A stretch of DNA of 64,000 nt from Tipula vernalis (taxonomy: Eukaryota; Arthropoda; Insecta; Diptera; Tipulidae). A program made the translations under genes and the position numbers. Below the pieces are notes generated by a model. The model did no database searches. It saw nothing but the letters and a program-made list of their open reading frames with translations, and had not been told where the DNA came from. Below, piece after piece: positions 48,121-61,200 of this stretch; the first letter of the stretch is position 1, and each line of letters begins with the position of its first letter. Where the stretch lies: the NCBI GenBank assembly GCA_958295665.1, contig OY282560.1, positions 42,409,044 to 42,473,043 on the forward strand. Direction: 5' to 3'.

Positions 48121-50523
48121 TGTGAAATGTATGGAAATAATCAACCAATTTTAATGCGGTTTGGCATAACAATTACAAGTCCCGAGACCTATCATTTAAG
48201 GTATCAAGAACCGCAATCGGAGCACAATTGCAGATTTCGGATTTTTACAGCTCTGAATCGGCTGAGCTATAGTAAGGTGATTTTCTTCGAATCGAACTTT
48301 CTGTGAAATGTATGGAAATAATCAACCAATTTTAATGCGGTTTGGCAAAACAATTACAAGTCCCGAGACCTATCATTTGAGGTATCAAGAACCGCAATCG
48401 GAGCACAATTGCAGATTTCGGATTTTTACAGCTCTGAATCGGCTGAGCTATAGTAAGGTGATTTTCTTCGAATCGATTTTTCCGTGAAATGAATGGAAAT
48501 AATCAACCAATTTTAATGCGGTTTGGCAAAACAATTACAAATCCCGAGACCTATCATTTGAGGTATCAAGAACCGCAATCGGAGCACAATTGCAGATTTC
48601 GGATTTTTACAGCTCTGAATCGGCTGAGCTATAGTAAGGTGATTTTCTTCGAATCGAACTTTCTTCGAAATGTACGGTATAGCAATTACAGGTCTCGTGA
48701 CCTATCATTTAAGGTATCAAGAACCGCAATCGGAGCACAATTGCAGATTTCGGATTTTTACAGCTCTGAATCGGCTGAGCTATAGTAAGGTGATTTTCTT
48801 CGAATCGAACTTTCTTCGAAATGTATGGTATAGCAATTACAGGTCTCGTGACCTATCATTTAAGGTATCAAGAACCGCAATCGGAGCACAATTGCAGATT
48901 TCGGATTTTTACAGCTCTGAATCGGCTGAGCTATAGTAAGGTGATTTTCTTCGAATCGATTTTTCTGTGAAATGTATGGAAATAATAAACCAATTTTAAT
49001 GCGGTTTGGCATAACAATTACAAGTCCCGAGACCTATCATTTGAGGTATCAAGAACCGCAATCGGAGCACAATTGCAGATTTCGGATTTTTACAGCTCTG
49101 AATCGGCTGAGCTATAGTAAGGTGATTTTCTTCGAATCGATTTTTCTGTGAAATGTATGGAAATAATCAACCAATTTTAATGCGGTTTGGCATAACAATT
49201 ACAAGTCCCGAGACCTATCATTTAAGGTATCAAGAACCGCAATCGGAGCACAATTGCAGATTTCGGATTTTTACAGCTCTGAATCGGCTGAGCTATAGTA
49301 AGGTGATTTTCTTCGAATCGAACTTTCTTCGAAATGTATGGAAATAATCAACCAATTTTAATGCGGTTTGGCAAAACAATTACAAGTCCCGAGACCTATC
49401 ATTTGAGGTATCAAGAACCGCAATCGGAGCACAATTGCAGATTTCGGATTTTTACAGCTCTGAATCGGCTGAGCTATAGTAAGGTGATTTTCTTCGAATC
49501 GATTTTTCTGTGAAATGTATGGAAATAATCAACCAATTTTAATGCGGTTTGGCAAAACAATTACAAGTCCCGAGACCTATCATTTGAGGTATCAAGAACC
49601 GCAATCGGAGCACAATTGCAGATTTCGGATTTTTACAGCTCTGAATCGGCTGAGCTATAGTAAGGTGATTTTCTTCGAATCGATTTTTCTGTGAAATGTA
49701 TGGAAATAATCAACCAATTTTAATGCGGTTTGGCATAACAATTACAAGTCCCGAGACCTATCAGTTGAGGTATCAAGAACCGCAATCGGAGCACAATTGC
49801 AGATTTCGGATTTTTACAGCTCTGAATCGGCTGAGCTATAGTAAGGTGATTTTCTTCGAATCGAACTTTCTTCGAAATGTATGGTATAGCAATTACAGGT
49901 TTCATGACCTATCATTTAAGGTGTCAAGAACCGCAATCGGAGCACAATTGCAGATTTCGGATTTTTACAGCTCTGAATCGGCTGAGCTATAGTAAGGTGA
50001 TTTTCTTCGAATCGATTTTTCTGTGAAATGTATGGAAATAATCAACCAATTTTAATGCGCTTTGGCAAAACAATTACAAGTCCCGAGACCTATCATTTGA
50101 GGTATCAAGAACCGCAATCGGAGCACAATTGCAGATTTCGGATTTTTACAGCTCTGAATCGGCTGAGCTGTAAGGTGATTTTCTTCGAATCGAACTTTCT
50201 TCGAAATGTACGGTATAGCAATTACAGGTCTCGTGACCTATCATTTAAGGTATCAAGAACCGCAATCGGAGCACAATTGCAGATTTCGGATTTTTACAGC
50301 TCTGAATCGGCTGAGCTATAGTAAGGTGATTTTCTTCGAATCGAACTTTCTGTGAAATGTATGGAAATAATCAACCAATTTTAATGCGGTTTGGCAAAAC
50401 AATTACAAGTCCCGAGACCTATCATTTGAGGTATCAAGAACCGCAATCGGAGCACAATTGCAGATTTCGGATTTTTACAGCTCTGAATCGGCTGAGCTAT
50501 AGTAAGGTGATTTTCTTCGAATC
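48121..50523 (+). repeat. Segmental duplication within satellite, copy 2
   Basis: Partner of 42783-45185. It carries the same rare marks and a few private changes (AATAATAAACC near 48985; TTTAAGG versus TTTGAGG at 48713). A further, partial relative with the same AATGAATGG and B-linker marks follows at about 51,771-52,660. Confidence 0.9.
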
Positions 50524-53309
50524 GAACTTTCTTCGAAATGTATGGTATAGCAATTACAGGTTTCATGACCTATCATTTAAGGTGTCAAGAACCGCAATCG
50601 GAGCACAATTGCAGATTTCGGATTTTTACAGCTCTGAATCGGCTGAGCGTAAGGTGATTTTCTTCGAATCGAACTTTCTGTGAAATGTATGGAAATAATC
50701 AACCAATTTTAATGCGGTTTGGCAAAACAATTACAAGTCCCGAGACCTATCATTTGAGGTATCAAGAACCGCAATCGGAGCACAATTGCAGATTTCGGAT
50801 TTTTACAGCTCTGAATCGGCTGAGCTATAGTAAGGTGATTTTCTTCGAATCGATTTTTCTGTGAAATGTATGGAAATAATCAACCAATTTTAATGCGGTT
50901 TGGCATAACAATTACAAGTCCCGAGACCTATCATTTAAGGTATCAAGAACCGCAATCGGAGCACAATTGCAGATTTCGGATTTTTACAGCTCTGAATCGG
51001 CTGAGCTATAGTAAGGTGATTTTCTTCGAATCGAACTTTCTGTGAAATGTATGGAAATAATCAACCAATTTTAATGCGGTTTGGCAAAACAATTACAAGT
51101 CCCGAGACCTATCATTTGAGGTATCAAGAACCGCAATCGGAGCACAATTGCAGATTTCGGATTTTTACAGCTCTGAATCGGCTGAGCTATAGTAAGGTGA
51201 TTTTCTTCGAATCGATTTTTCTGTGAAATGTATGGAAATAATCAACCAATTTTAATGCGGTTTGGCATAACAATTACAAGTCCCGAGACCTATCATTTAA
51301 GGTATCAAGAACCGCAATCGGAGCACAATTGCAGATTTCGGATTTTTACAGCTCTGAATCGGCTGAGCTATAGTAAGGTGATTTTCTTCGAATCGATTTT
51401 TCTGTGAAATGTATGGAAATAATCAACCAATTTTAATGCGGTTTGGCAAAACAATTACAAGTCCCGAGACCTATCATTTGAGGTGTCAAGAACCGCAATC
51501 GGAGCACAATTGCAGATTTCGGATTTTTACAGCTCTGAATCGGCTGAGCTATAGTAAGGTGATTTTCTTCGAATCGATTTTTCTGTGAAATGTATGGAAA
51601 TAATCAACCAATTTTAATGCGGTTTGGCATAACAATTACAAGTCCCGAGACCCATCATTTAAGGTATCAAGAACCGCAATCGGAGCACAATTGCAGATTT
51701 CGGATTTTTACAGCTCTGAATCGGCTGAGCTATAGTAAGGTGATTTTCTTCGAATCGAACTTTCTGTGAAATGTATGGAAATAATCAACCAATTTTAATG
51801 CGGTTTGGCAAAACAATTACAAGTCCCGAGACCTATCATTTGAGGTATCAAGAACCGCAATCGGAGCACAATTGCAGATTTCGGATTTTTACAGCTCTGA
51901 ATCGGCTGAGCTATAGTAAGGTGATTTTCTTCGAATCGATTTTTCCGTGAAATGAATGGAAATAATCAACCAATTTTAATGCGGTTTGGCAAAACAATTA
52001 CAAATCCCGAGACCTATCATTTGAGGTATCAAGAACCGCAATCGGAGCACAATTGCAGATTTCGGATTTTTACAGCTCTGAATCGGCTGAGCTATAGTAA
52101 GGTGATTTTCTTCGAATCGAACTTTCTTCGAAATGTACGGTATAGCAATTACAGGTCTCGTGACCTATCATTTAAGGTATCAAGAACCGCAATCGGAGCA
52201 CAATTGCAGATTTCGGATTTTTACAGCTCTGAATCGGCTGAGCTATAGTAAGGTGATTTTCTTCGAATCGATTTTTCTGTGAAATGTATGGAAATAATCA
52301 ACCAATTTTAATGCGGTTTGGCATAACAATTACAAGTCCCGAGACCTATCATTTGAGGTATCAAGAACCGCAATCGGAGCACAATTGCAGATTTCGGATT
52401 TTTACAGCTCTGAATCGGCTGAGCTATAGTAAGGTGATTTTCTTCGAATCGATTTTTCTGTGAAATGTATGGAAATAATCAACCAATTTTAATGCGGTTT
52501 GGCATAACAATTACAAGTCCCGAGACCTATCATTTAAGGTATCAAGAACCGCAATCGGAGCACAATTGCAGATTTCGGATTTTTACAGCTCTGAATCGGC
52601 TGAGCTATAGTAAGGTGATTTTCTTCGAATCGAACTTTCTTCGAAATGTATGGAAATAATCAACCAATTTTAATGCGGTTTGGCAAAACAATTACAAGTC
52701 CCGAGACCTATCATTTGAGGTATCAAGAACCGCAATCGGAGCACAATTGCAGATTTCGGATTTTTACAGCTCTGAATCGGCTGAGCTATAGTAAGGTGAT
52801 TTTCTTCGAATCGAACTTTCTTCGAAATGTACGGTATAGCAATTACAGGTCTCGTGACCTATCATTTAAGGTATCAAGAACCGCAATCGGAGCACAATTG
52901 CAGATTTCGGATTTTTACAGCTCTGAATCGGCTGAGCTATAGTAAGGTGATTTTCTTCGAATCGAACTTTCTGTGAAATGTATGGAAATAATCAACCAAT
53001 TTTAATGCGGTTTGGCAAAACAATTACAAGTCCCGAGACCTATCATTTGAGGTATCAAGAACCGCAATCGGAGCACAATTGCAGATTTCGGATTTTTACA
53101 GCTCTGAATCGGCTGAGCTATAGTAAGGTGATTTTCTTCGAATCGAACTTTCTTCGAAATGTATGGTATAGCAATTACAGGTCTCATGACCTATCATTTA
53201 AGGTGTCAAGAACCGCAATCGGAGCACAATTGCAGATTTCGGATTTTTACAGCTCTGAATCGGCTGAGCTATAGTAAGGTGATTTTCTTCGAATCGATTT
53301 TTTTGTGAA

Positions 53310-54331
53310 ATGTATGGAAATAATCAACCAATTTTAATGCGGTTTGGCAAAACAATTACAAGTCCCGAGACCTATCATTTGAGGTATCAAGAACCGCAAT
53401 CGGAGCACAATTGCAGATTTCGGATTTTTACAGCTCTGAATCGGCTGAGCTATAGTAAGGTGATTTTCTTCGAATCGATTTTTCCGTGAAATGAATGGAA
53501 ATAATCAACCAATTTTAATGCGGTTTGGCAAAACAATTACAAGTCCCGAGACCTATCATTTGAGGTATCAAGAACCGCAATCGGAGCACAATTGCAGATT
53601 TCGGATTTTTACAGCTCTGAATCGGCTGAGCTATAGTAAGGTGATTTTCTTCGAATCGAACTTTCTTCGAAATGTATGGTATAGCAATTACAGGTCTCAT
53701 GACCTATCATTTAAGGTGTCAAGAACCGCAATCGGAGCACAATTGCAGATTTCGGATTTTTACAGCTCTGAATCGGCTGAGCTATAGTAAGGTGATTTTC
53801 TTCGAATCGATTTTTTTGTGAAATGTATGGAAATAATCAACCAATTTTAATGCGGTTTGGCAAAACAATTACAAGTCCCGAGACCTATCATTTGAGGTAT
53901 CAAGAACCGCAATCGGAGCACAATTGCAGATTTCGGATTTTTACAGCTCTGAATCGGCTGAGCAGTAAGGTGATTTTTTCGAATCGATTTTTCCGTGAAA
54001 TGAATGGAAATAATCAACCAATTTTAATGCGGTTTGGCAAAACAATTACAAGTCCCGAGACCTATCATTTGAGGTATCAAGAACCGCAATCGGAGCACAA
54101 TTGCAGATTTCGGATTTTTACAGCTCTGAATCGGCTGAGCTATAGTAAGGTGATTTTCTTCGAATCGAACTTTCTTCGAAATGTATGGTATAGCAATTAC
54201 AGGTCTCATGACCTATCATTTAAGGTGTCAAGAACCGCAATCGGAGCACAATTGCAGATTTCGGATTTTTACAGCTCTGAATCGGCTGAGCTATAGTAAG
54301 GTGATTTTCTTCGAATCGATTTTTTTGTGAA
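53310..54331 (+). repeat. Duplicated AAB trimer with GATTTTTTTGTG linker
   Basis: Two units (53310-53822, 513 bp; 53823-54331, 509 bp). Each begins after the rare linker GATTTTTTTGTG and contains a second A with CCGTGAAATGAATGG. The second unit has lost 3 bp at GAGCAGTAAGG and 1 bp in GATTTTTTCG. These losses fuse frames into the longest ORF of the array (157 codons), which is an accident and not a gene. Confidence 0.85.
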
Positions 54332-56142
54332 ATGTATGGAAATAATCAACCAATTTTAATGCGGTTTGGCAAAACAATTACAAGTCCCGAGACCTATCAT
54401 TTGAGGTATCAAGAACCGCAATCGGAGCACAATTGCAGATTTCGAATTTTTACAGCTCTGAATCGGCTGAGCTATAGTAAGGTGATTTTCTTCGAATCGA
54501 ACTTTCTTCGAAATGTATGGTATAGCAATTACAGGTCTCGTGACCTATCATTTAAGGTATCAAGAACCGCAATCGGAGCACAATTGCAGATTTCGGATTT
54601 TTACAGCTCTGAATCGGCTGAGCTATAGTAAGGTGATTTTCTTCGAATCGATTTTTCTGTGAAATGTATGGAAATAATCAACCAATTTTAATGCGGTTTG
54701 GCAAAACAATTACAAGTCCCGAGACCTATCATTTGAGGTATCAAGAACCGCAATCGGAGCACAATTGCAGATTTCGGATTTTTACAGCTCTGAATCGGCT
54801 GAGCTATAGTAAGGTGATTTTCTTCGAATCGAACTTTCTTCGAAATGTATGGTATAGCAATTACAGGTCTCATGACCTATCATTTAAGGTGTCAAGAACC
54901 GCAATCGGAGCACAATTGCAGATTTCGGATTTTTACAGCTCTGAATCGGCTGAGCTATAGTAAGGTGATTTTCTTCGAATCGATTTTTCTGTGAAATGTA
55001 TGGAAATAATCAACCAATTTTAATGCGGTTTGGCAAAACAATTACAAGTCCCGAGACCTATCATTTGAGGTATCAAGAACCGCAATCGGAGCACAATTGC
55101 AGATTTCGGATTTTTACAGCTCTGAATCGGCTGAGCTATAGTAAGGTGATTTTCTTGGAATCGATTTTTCTGTGAAATGTATGGAAATAATCAACCAATT
55201 TTAATGCGGTTTGGTAAAACAATTACAAGTCCCGAGACCTATCATTTGAGGTATCAAGAACCGCAATCGGAGCACAATTGCAGATTTCGGATTTTTACAG
55301 CTCTGAATCGGCTGAGCTATAGTAAGGTGATTTTCTTCGAATCGAACTTTCTTCGAAATGTATGGTATAGCAATTACAGGTCTCGTGACCTATCATTTAA
55401 GGTATCAAGAACCGCAATCGGAGCACAATTGCAGATTTCGGATTTTTACAGCTCTGAATCGGCTGAGCTATAGTAAGGTGATTTTCTTCGAATCGAACTT
55501 TCTTCGAAATGTATGGTATAGCAATTACAGGTCTCGTGACCTATCATTTAAGGTATCAAGAACCGCAATCGGAGCACAATTGCAGATTTCGGATTTTTAC
55601 AGCTCTGAATAGGCTGAGCTATAGTAAGGTGATTTTCTTCGAATCGAACTTTCTTCGAAATGTATGGTATAGCAATTACAGGTCTCGTGACCTATCATTT
55701 AAGGTATCAAGAACCGCAATCGGAGCACAAATGCAGATTTCGGATTTTTACAGCTCTGAATCGGCTGAGCTATAGTAAGGTGATTTTCTTCGAATCGATT
55801 TTTCTGTGAAATGTATGGAAATAATTAACCAATTTTAATGCGGTTTGGCAAAACAATTACAAGTCCCGAGACCTATCATTTGAGGTATCAAGAACCGCAA
55901 TCGGAGCACAATTGCAGATTTCGGATTTTTACAGCTCTGAATCGGCTGAGCTATAGTAAGGTGATTTTCTTCGAATCGAACTTTCTTCGAAATGTATGGT
56001 ATAGCAATTACAGGTCTCATGACCTATCATTTAAGGTGTCAAGAACCGCAATCGGAGCACAATTGCAGATTTCGGATTTTTACAGCTCTGAATCGGCTGA
56101 GCTATAGTAAGGTGATTTTCTTCGAATCGATTTTTCTGTGAA

Positions 56143-58225
56143 ATGTATGGAAATAATCAACCAATTTTAATGCGGTTTGGCAAAACAATTACAAGTCCCG
56201 AGACCTATCATTTGAGGTATCAAGAACCGCAATCGGAGCACAATTGCAGATTTCGGATTTTTACAGCTCTGAATCGGCTGAGCTATAGTAAGGTGATTTT
56301 CTTCGAATCGAACTTTCTTCGAAATGTATGGTATAGCAATTACAGGTCTCATGACCTATCATTTAAGGTGTCAAGAACCGCAATCGGAGCACAATTGCAG
56401 ATTTCGGATTTTTACAGCTCTGAATCGGCTGAGCTATAGTAAGGTGATTTTCTTCGAATCGATTTTTCTGTGAAATGTATGGAAATAATCAACCAATTTT
56501 AATGCGGTTTGGCAAAACAATTACAAGTCCCGAGACCTATCATTTGAGGTATCAAGAACCGCAATCGGAGCACAATTGCAGATTTCGGATTTTTACAGCT
56601 CTGAATCGGCTGAGCTATAGTAAGGTGATTTTCTTCGAATCGAACTTTCTTCGAAATGTATGGTATAGCAATTACAGGTCTCGTGACCTATCATTTAAGG
56701 TATCAAGAACCGCAATCGGAGCACAATTGCAGATTTCGGATTTTTACAGCTCTGAATCGGCTGAGCTATAGTAAGGTGATTTTCTTCGAATCGAACTTTC
56801 TTCGAAATGTATGGTATAGCAATTACAGGTCTCGTGACCTATCATTTAAGGTATCAAGAACCGCAATCGGAGCACAATTGCAGATTTCGGATTTTTACAG
56901 CTCTGAATAGGCTGAGCTATAGTAAGGTGATTTTCTTCGAATCGAACTTTCTTCGAAATGTATGGTATAGCAATTACAGGTCTCGTGACCTATCATTTAA
57001 GGTATCAAGAACCGCAATCGGAGCACAATTGCAGATTTCGGATTTTTACAGCTCTGAATCGGCTGAGCTATAGTAAGGTGATTTTCTTCGAATCGATTTT
57101 TCTGTGAAATGTATGGAAATAATCAACCAATTTTAATGCGGTTTGGCAAAACAATTACAAGTCCCGAGACCTATCATTTGAGGTATCAAGAACCGCAATC
57201 GGAGCACAATTGCAGATTTCGGATTTTTACAGCTCTGAATCGGCTGAGCTATAGTAAGGTGATTTTCTTCGAATCGAACTTTCTTCGAAATGTATGGTAT
57301 AGCAATTACAGGTCTCATGACCTATCATTTAAGGTGTCAAGAACCGCAATCGGAGCACAATTGCAGATTTCGGATTTTTACAGCTCTGAATCGGCTGAGC
57401 TATAGTAAGGTGATTTTCTTCGAATCGATTTTTCTGTGAAATGTATGGAAATAATCAACCAATTTTAATGCGGTTTGGCAAAACAATTACAAGTCCCGAG
57501 ACCTATCATTTGAGGTATCAAGAACCGCAATCGGAGCACAATTGCAGATTTCGGATTTTTACAGCTCTGAATCGGCTGAGCTATAGTAAGGTGATTTTCT
57601 TCGAATCGAACTTTCTTCGAAATGTATGGTATAGCAATTACAGGTCTCGTGACCTATCATTTAAGGTATCAAGAACCGCAATCGGAGCACAATTGCAGAT
57701 TTCGGATTTTTACAGCTCTGAATCGGCTGAGCTATAGTAAGGTGATTTTCTTCGAATCGAACTTTCTTCGAAATGTATGGTATAGCAATTACAGGTCTCG
57801 TGACCTATCATTTAAGGTATCAAGAACCGCAATCGGAGCACAATTGCAGATTTCGGATTTTTACAGCTCTGAATAGGCTGAGCTATAGTAAGGTGATTTT
57901 CTTCGAATCGAACTTTCTTCGAAATGTATGGTATAGCAATTACAGGTCTCGTGACCTATCATTTAAGGTATCAAGAACCGCAATCGGAGCACAATTGCAG
58001 ATTTCGGATTTTTACAGCTCTGAATAGGCTGAGCTATAGTAAGGTGATTTTCTTCGAATCGAACTTTCTTCGAAATGTATGGTATAGCAATTACAGGTCT
58101 CGTGACCTATCATTTAAGGTATCAAGAACCGCAATCGGAGCACAATTGCAGATTTCGGATTTTTACAGCTCTGAATCGGCTGAGCTATAGTAAGGTGATT
58201 TTCTTCGAATCGATTTTTCTGTGAA
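56143..58225 (+). repeat. Higher-order unit AB-ABBB (966 bp) and its +1 B copy (1,117 bp)
   Basis: 56143-57108 is AB then ABBB. 57109-58225 is AB then ABBBB. The two copies differ by exactly one 151-bp monomer, and the extra B carries the same CTGAATAGGC mark. This is gain or loss of a single monomer by out-of-register exchange. Confidence 0.85.
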
Positions 58226-61200
58226 ATGTATGGAAATAATCAACCAATTTTAATGCGGTTTGGCAAAACAATTACAAGTCCCGAGACCTATCATTTGAGG
58301 TATCAAGAACCGCAATCGGAGCACAATTGCAGATTTCGGATTTTTACAGCTCTGAATCGGCTGAGCTATAGTAAGGTGATTTTCTTCGAATCGAACTTTC
58401 TTCGAAATGTATGGTATAGCAATTACAGGTCTCATGACCTATCATTTAAGGTGTCAAGAACCGCAATCGGAGCACAATTGCAGATTTCGGATTTTTACAG
58501 CTCTGAATCGGCTGAGCTATAGTAAGGTGATTTTCTTCGAATCGATTTTTCTGTGAAATGTATGGAAATAATCAACCAATTTTAATGCGGTTTGGCAAAA
58601 CAATTACAAGTCCCGAGACCTATCATTTGAGGTATCAAGAACCGCAATCGGAGCACAATTGCAGATTTCGGATTTTTACAGCTCTGAATCGGCTGAGCTA
58701 TAGTAAGGTGATTTTCTTCGAATCGAACTTTCTTCGAAATGTATGGTATAGCAATTACAGGTCTCATGACCTATCATTTAAGGTGTCAAGAACCGCAATC
58801 GGAGCACAATTGCAGATTTCGGATTTTTACAGCTCTGAATCGGCTGAGCTATAGTAAGGTGATTTTCTTCGAATCGATTTTTCTGTGAAATGTATGGAAA
58901 TAATCAACCAATTTTAATGCGGTTTGGCAAAACAATTACAAGTCCCGAGACCTATCATTTGAGGTATCAAGAACCGCAATCGGAGCACAATTGCAGATTT
59001 CGGATTTTTACAGCTCTGAATCGGCTGAGCTATAGTAAGGTGATTTTCTTCGAATCGAACTTTCTTCGAAATGTATGGTATAGCAATTACAGGTCTCGTG
59101 ACCTATCATTTAAGGTATCAAGAACCGCAATCGGAGCACAATTGCAGATTTCGGATTTTTACAGCTCTTAATCGGCTGAGCTATAGTAAGGTGATTTTCT
59201 TCGAATCGAACTTTCTTCGAAATGTATGGTATAGCAATTACAGGTCTCATGACCTATCATTTAAGGTGTCAAGAACCGCAATCGGAGCACAATTGCAGAT
59301 TTCGGATTTTTACAGCTCTGAATCGGCTGAGCTATAGTAAGGTGATTTTCTTCGAATCGATTTTTCTGTGAAATGTATGGAAATAATCAACCAATTTTAA
59401 TGCGGTTTGGCAAAACAATTACAAGTCCCGAGACCTATCATTTGAGGTATCAAGAACCGCAATCGGAGCACAATTGCAGATTTCGAATTTTTACAGCTCT
59501 GAATCGGCTGAGCTATAGTAAGGTGATTTTCTTCGAATCGAACTTTCTTCGAAATGTATGGTATAGCAATTACAGGTCTCATGACCTATCATTTAAGGTG
59601 TCAAGAACCGCAATCGGAGCACAATTGCAGATTTCGGATTTTTACAGCTCTGAATCGGCTGAGCTATAGTAAGGTGATTTTCTTCGAATCGAACTTTCTT
59701 CGAAATGTATGGTATAGCAATTACAGGTCTCATGACCTATCATTTAAGGTGTCAAGAACCGCAATCGGAGCACAATTGCAGATTTCGGATTTTTACAGCT
59801 CTGAATAGGCTGAGCTATAGTAAGGTGATTTTCTTCGAATCGAACTTTCTTCGAAATGTATGGTATAGCAATTACAGGTCTCATGACCTATCATTTAAGG
59901 TGTCAAGAACCGCAATCGGAGCACAATTGCAGATTTCGGATTTTTACAGCTCTGAATCGGCTGAGCTATAGTAAGGTGATTTTCTTCGAATCGAACTTTC
60001 TTCGAAATGTATGGTATAGCAATTACAGGTCTCGTGACCTATCATTTAAGGTATCAAGAACCGCAATCGGAGCACAATTGCAGATTTCGGATTTTTACAG
60101 CTCTGAATCGGCTGAGCTATAGTAAGGTGATTTTCTTCGAATCGATTTTTCTGTGAAATGTATGGAAATAATCAACCAATTTTAATGCGGTTTGGCAAAA
60201 CAATTACAAGTCCCGAGACCTATCATTTGAGGTATCAAGAACCGCAATCGGAGCACAATTGCAGATTTCGGATTTTTACAGCTCTGAATCGGCTGAGCTA
60301 TAGTAAGGTGATTTTCTTCGAATCGAACTTTCTTCGAAATGTATGGTATAGCAATTACAGGTCTCGTGACCTATCATTTAAGGTATCAAGAACCGCAATC
60401 GGAGCACAATTGCAGATTTCGGATTTTTACAGCTCTGAATCGGCTGAGCTATAGTAAGGTGATTTTCTTCGAATCGATTTTTCTGTGAAATGTATGGAAA
60501 TAATCAACCAATTTTAATGCGGTTTGGCAAAACAATTACAAGTCCCGAGACCTATCATTTGAGGTATCAAGAACCGCAATCGGAGCACAATTGCAGATTT
60601 CGGATTTTTACAGCTCTGAATCGGCTGAGCTATAGTAAGGTGATTTTCTTCGAATCGAACTTTCTTCGAAATGTATGGTATAGCAATTACAGGTCTCGTG
60701 ACCTATCATTTAAGGTATCAAGAACCGCAATCGGAGCACAATTGCAGATTTCGGATTTTTACAGCTCTGAATCGGCTGAGCTATAGTAAGGTGATTTTCT
60801 TCGAATCGATTTTTCTGTGAAATGTATGGAAATAATCAACCAATTTTAATGCGGTTTGGCAAAACAATTACAAGTCCCGAGACCTATCATTTGAGGTATC
60901 AAGAACCGCAATCGGAGCACAATTGCAGATTTCGGATTTTTACAGCTCTGAATCGGCTGAGCTATAGTAAGGTGATTTTCTTCGAATCGAACTTTCTTCG
61001 AAATGTATGGTATAGCAATTACAGGTCTCATGACCTATCATTTAAGGTGTCAAGAACCGCAATCGGAGCACAATTGCAGATTTCGGATTTTTACAGCTCT
61101 GAATCGGCTGAGCTATAGTAAGGTGATTTTCTTCGAATCGATTTTTCTGTGAAATGTATGGAAATAATCAACCAATTTTAATGCGGTTTGGCAAAACAAT

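Larger units (their letters stand above)
35570..55176 (+). repeat. Satellite domain 2: A-rich, AAB trimers and A runs
   Basis: My tally for this domain is 80 A and 34 B. It contains regular 513-bp units (one B to two A) and runs of up to seven A monomers (for example 42065-43331 and 50685-52132). Small length variants are confined to this domain (41351, 44831, 50169, 50648, 53963). Confidence 0.9.

Noticed and set aside
53823..54296. 157-codon ORF, the longest in the array
   Set aside because: Created by two small deletions totalling 4 bp in one monomer that fuse two ordinary repeat ORFs. No independent evidence of coding.
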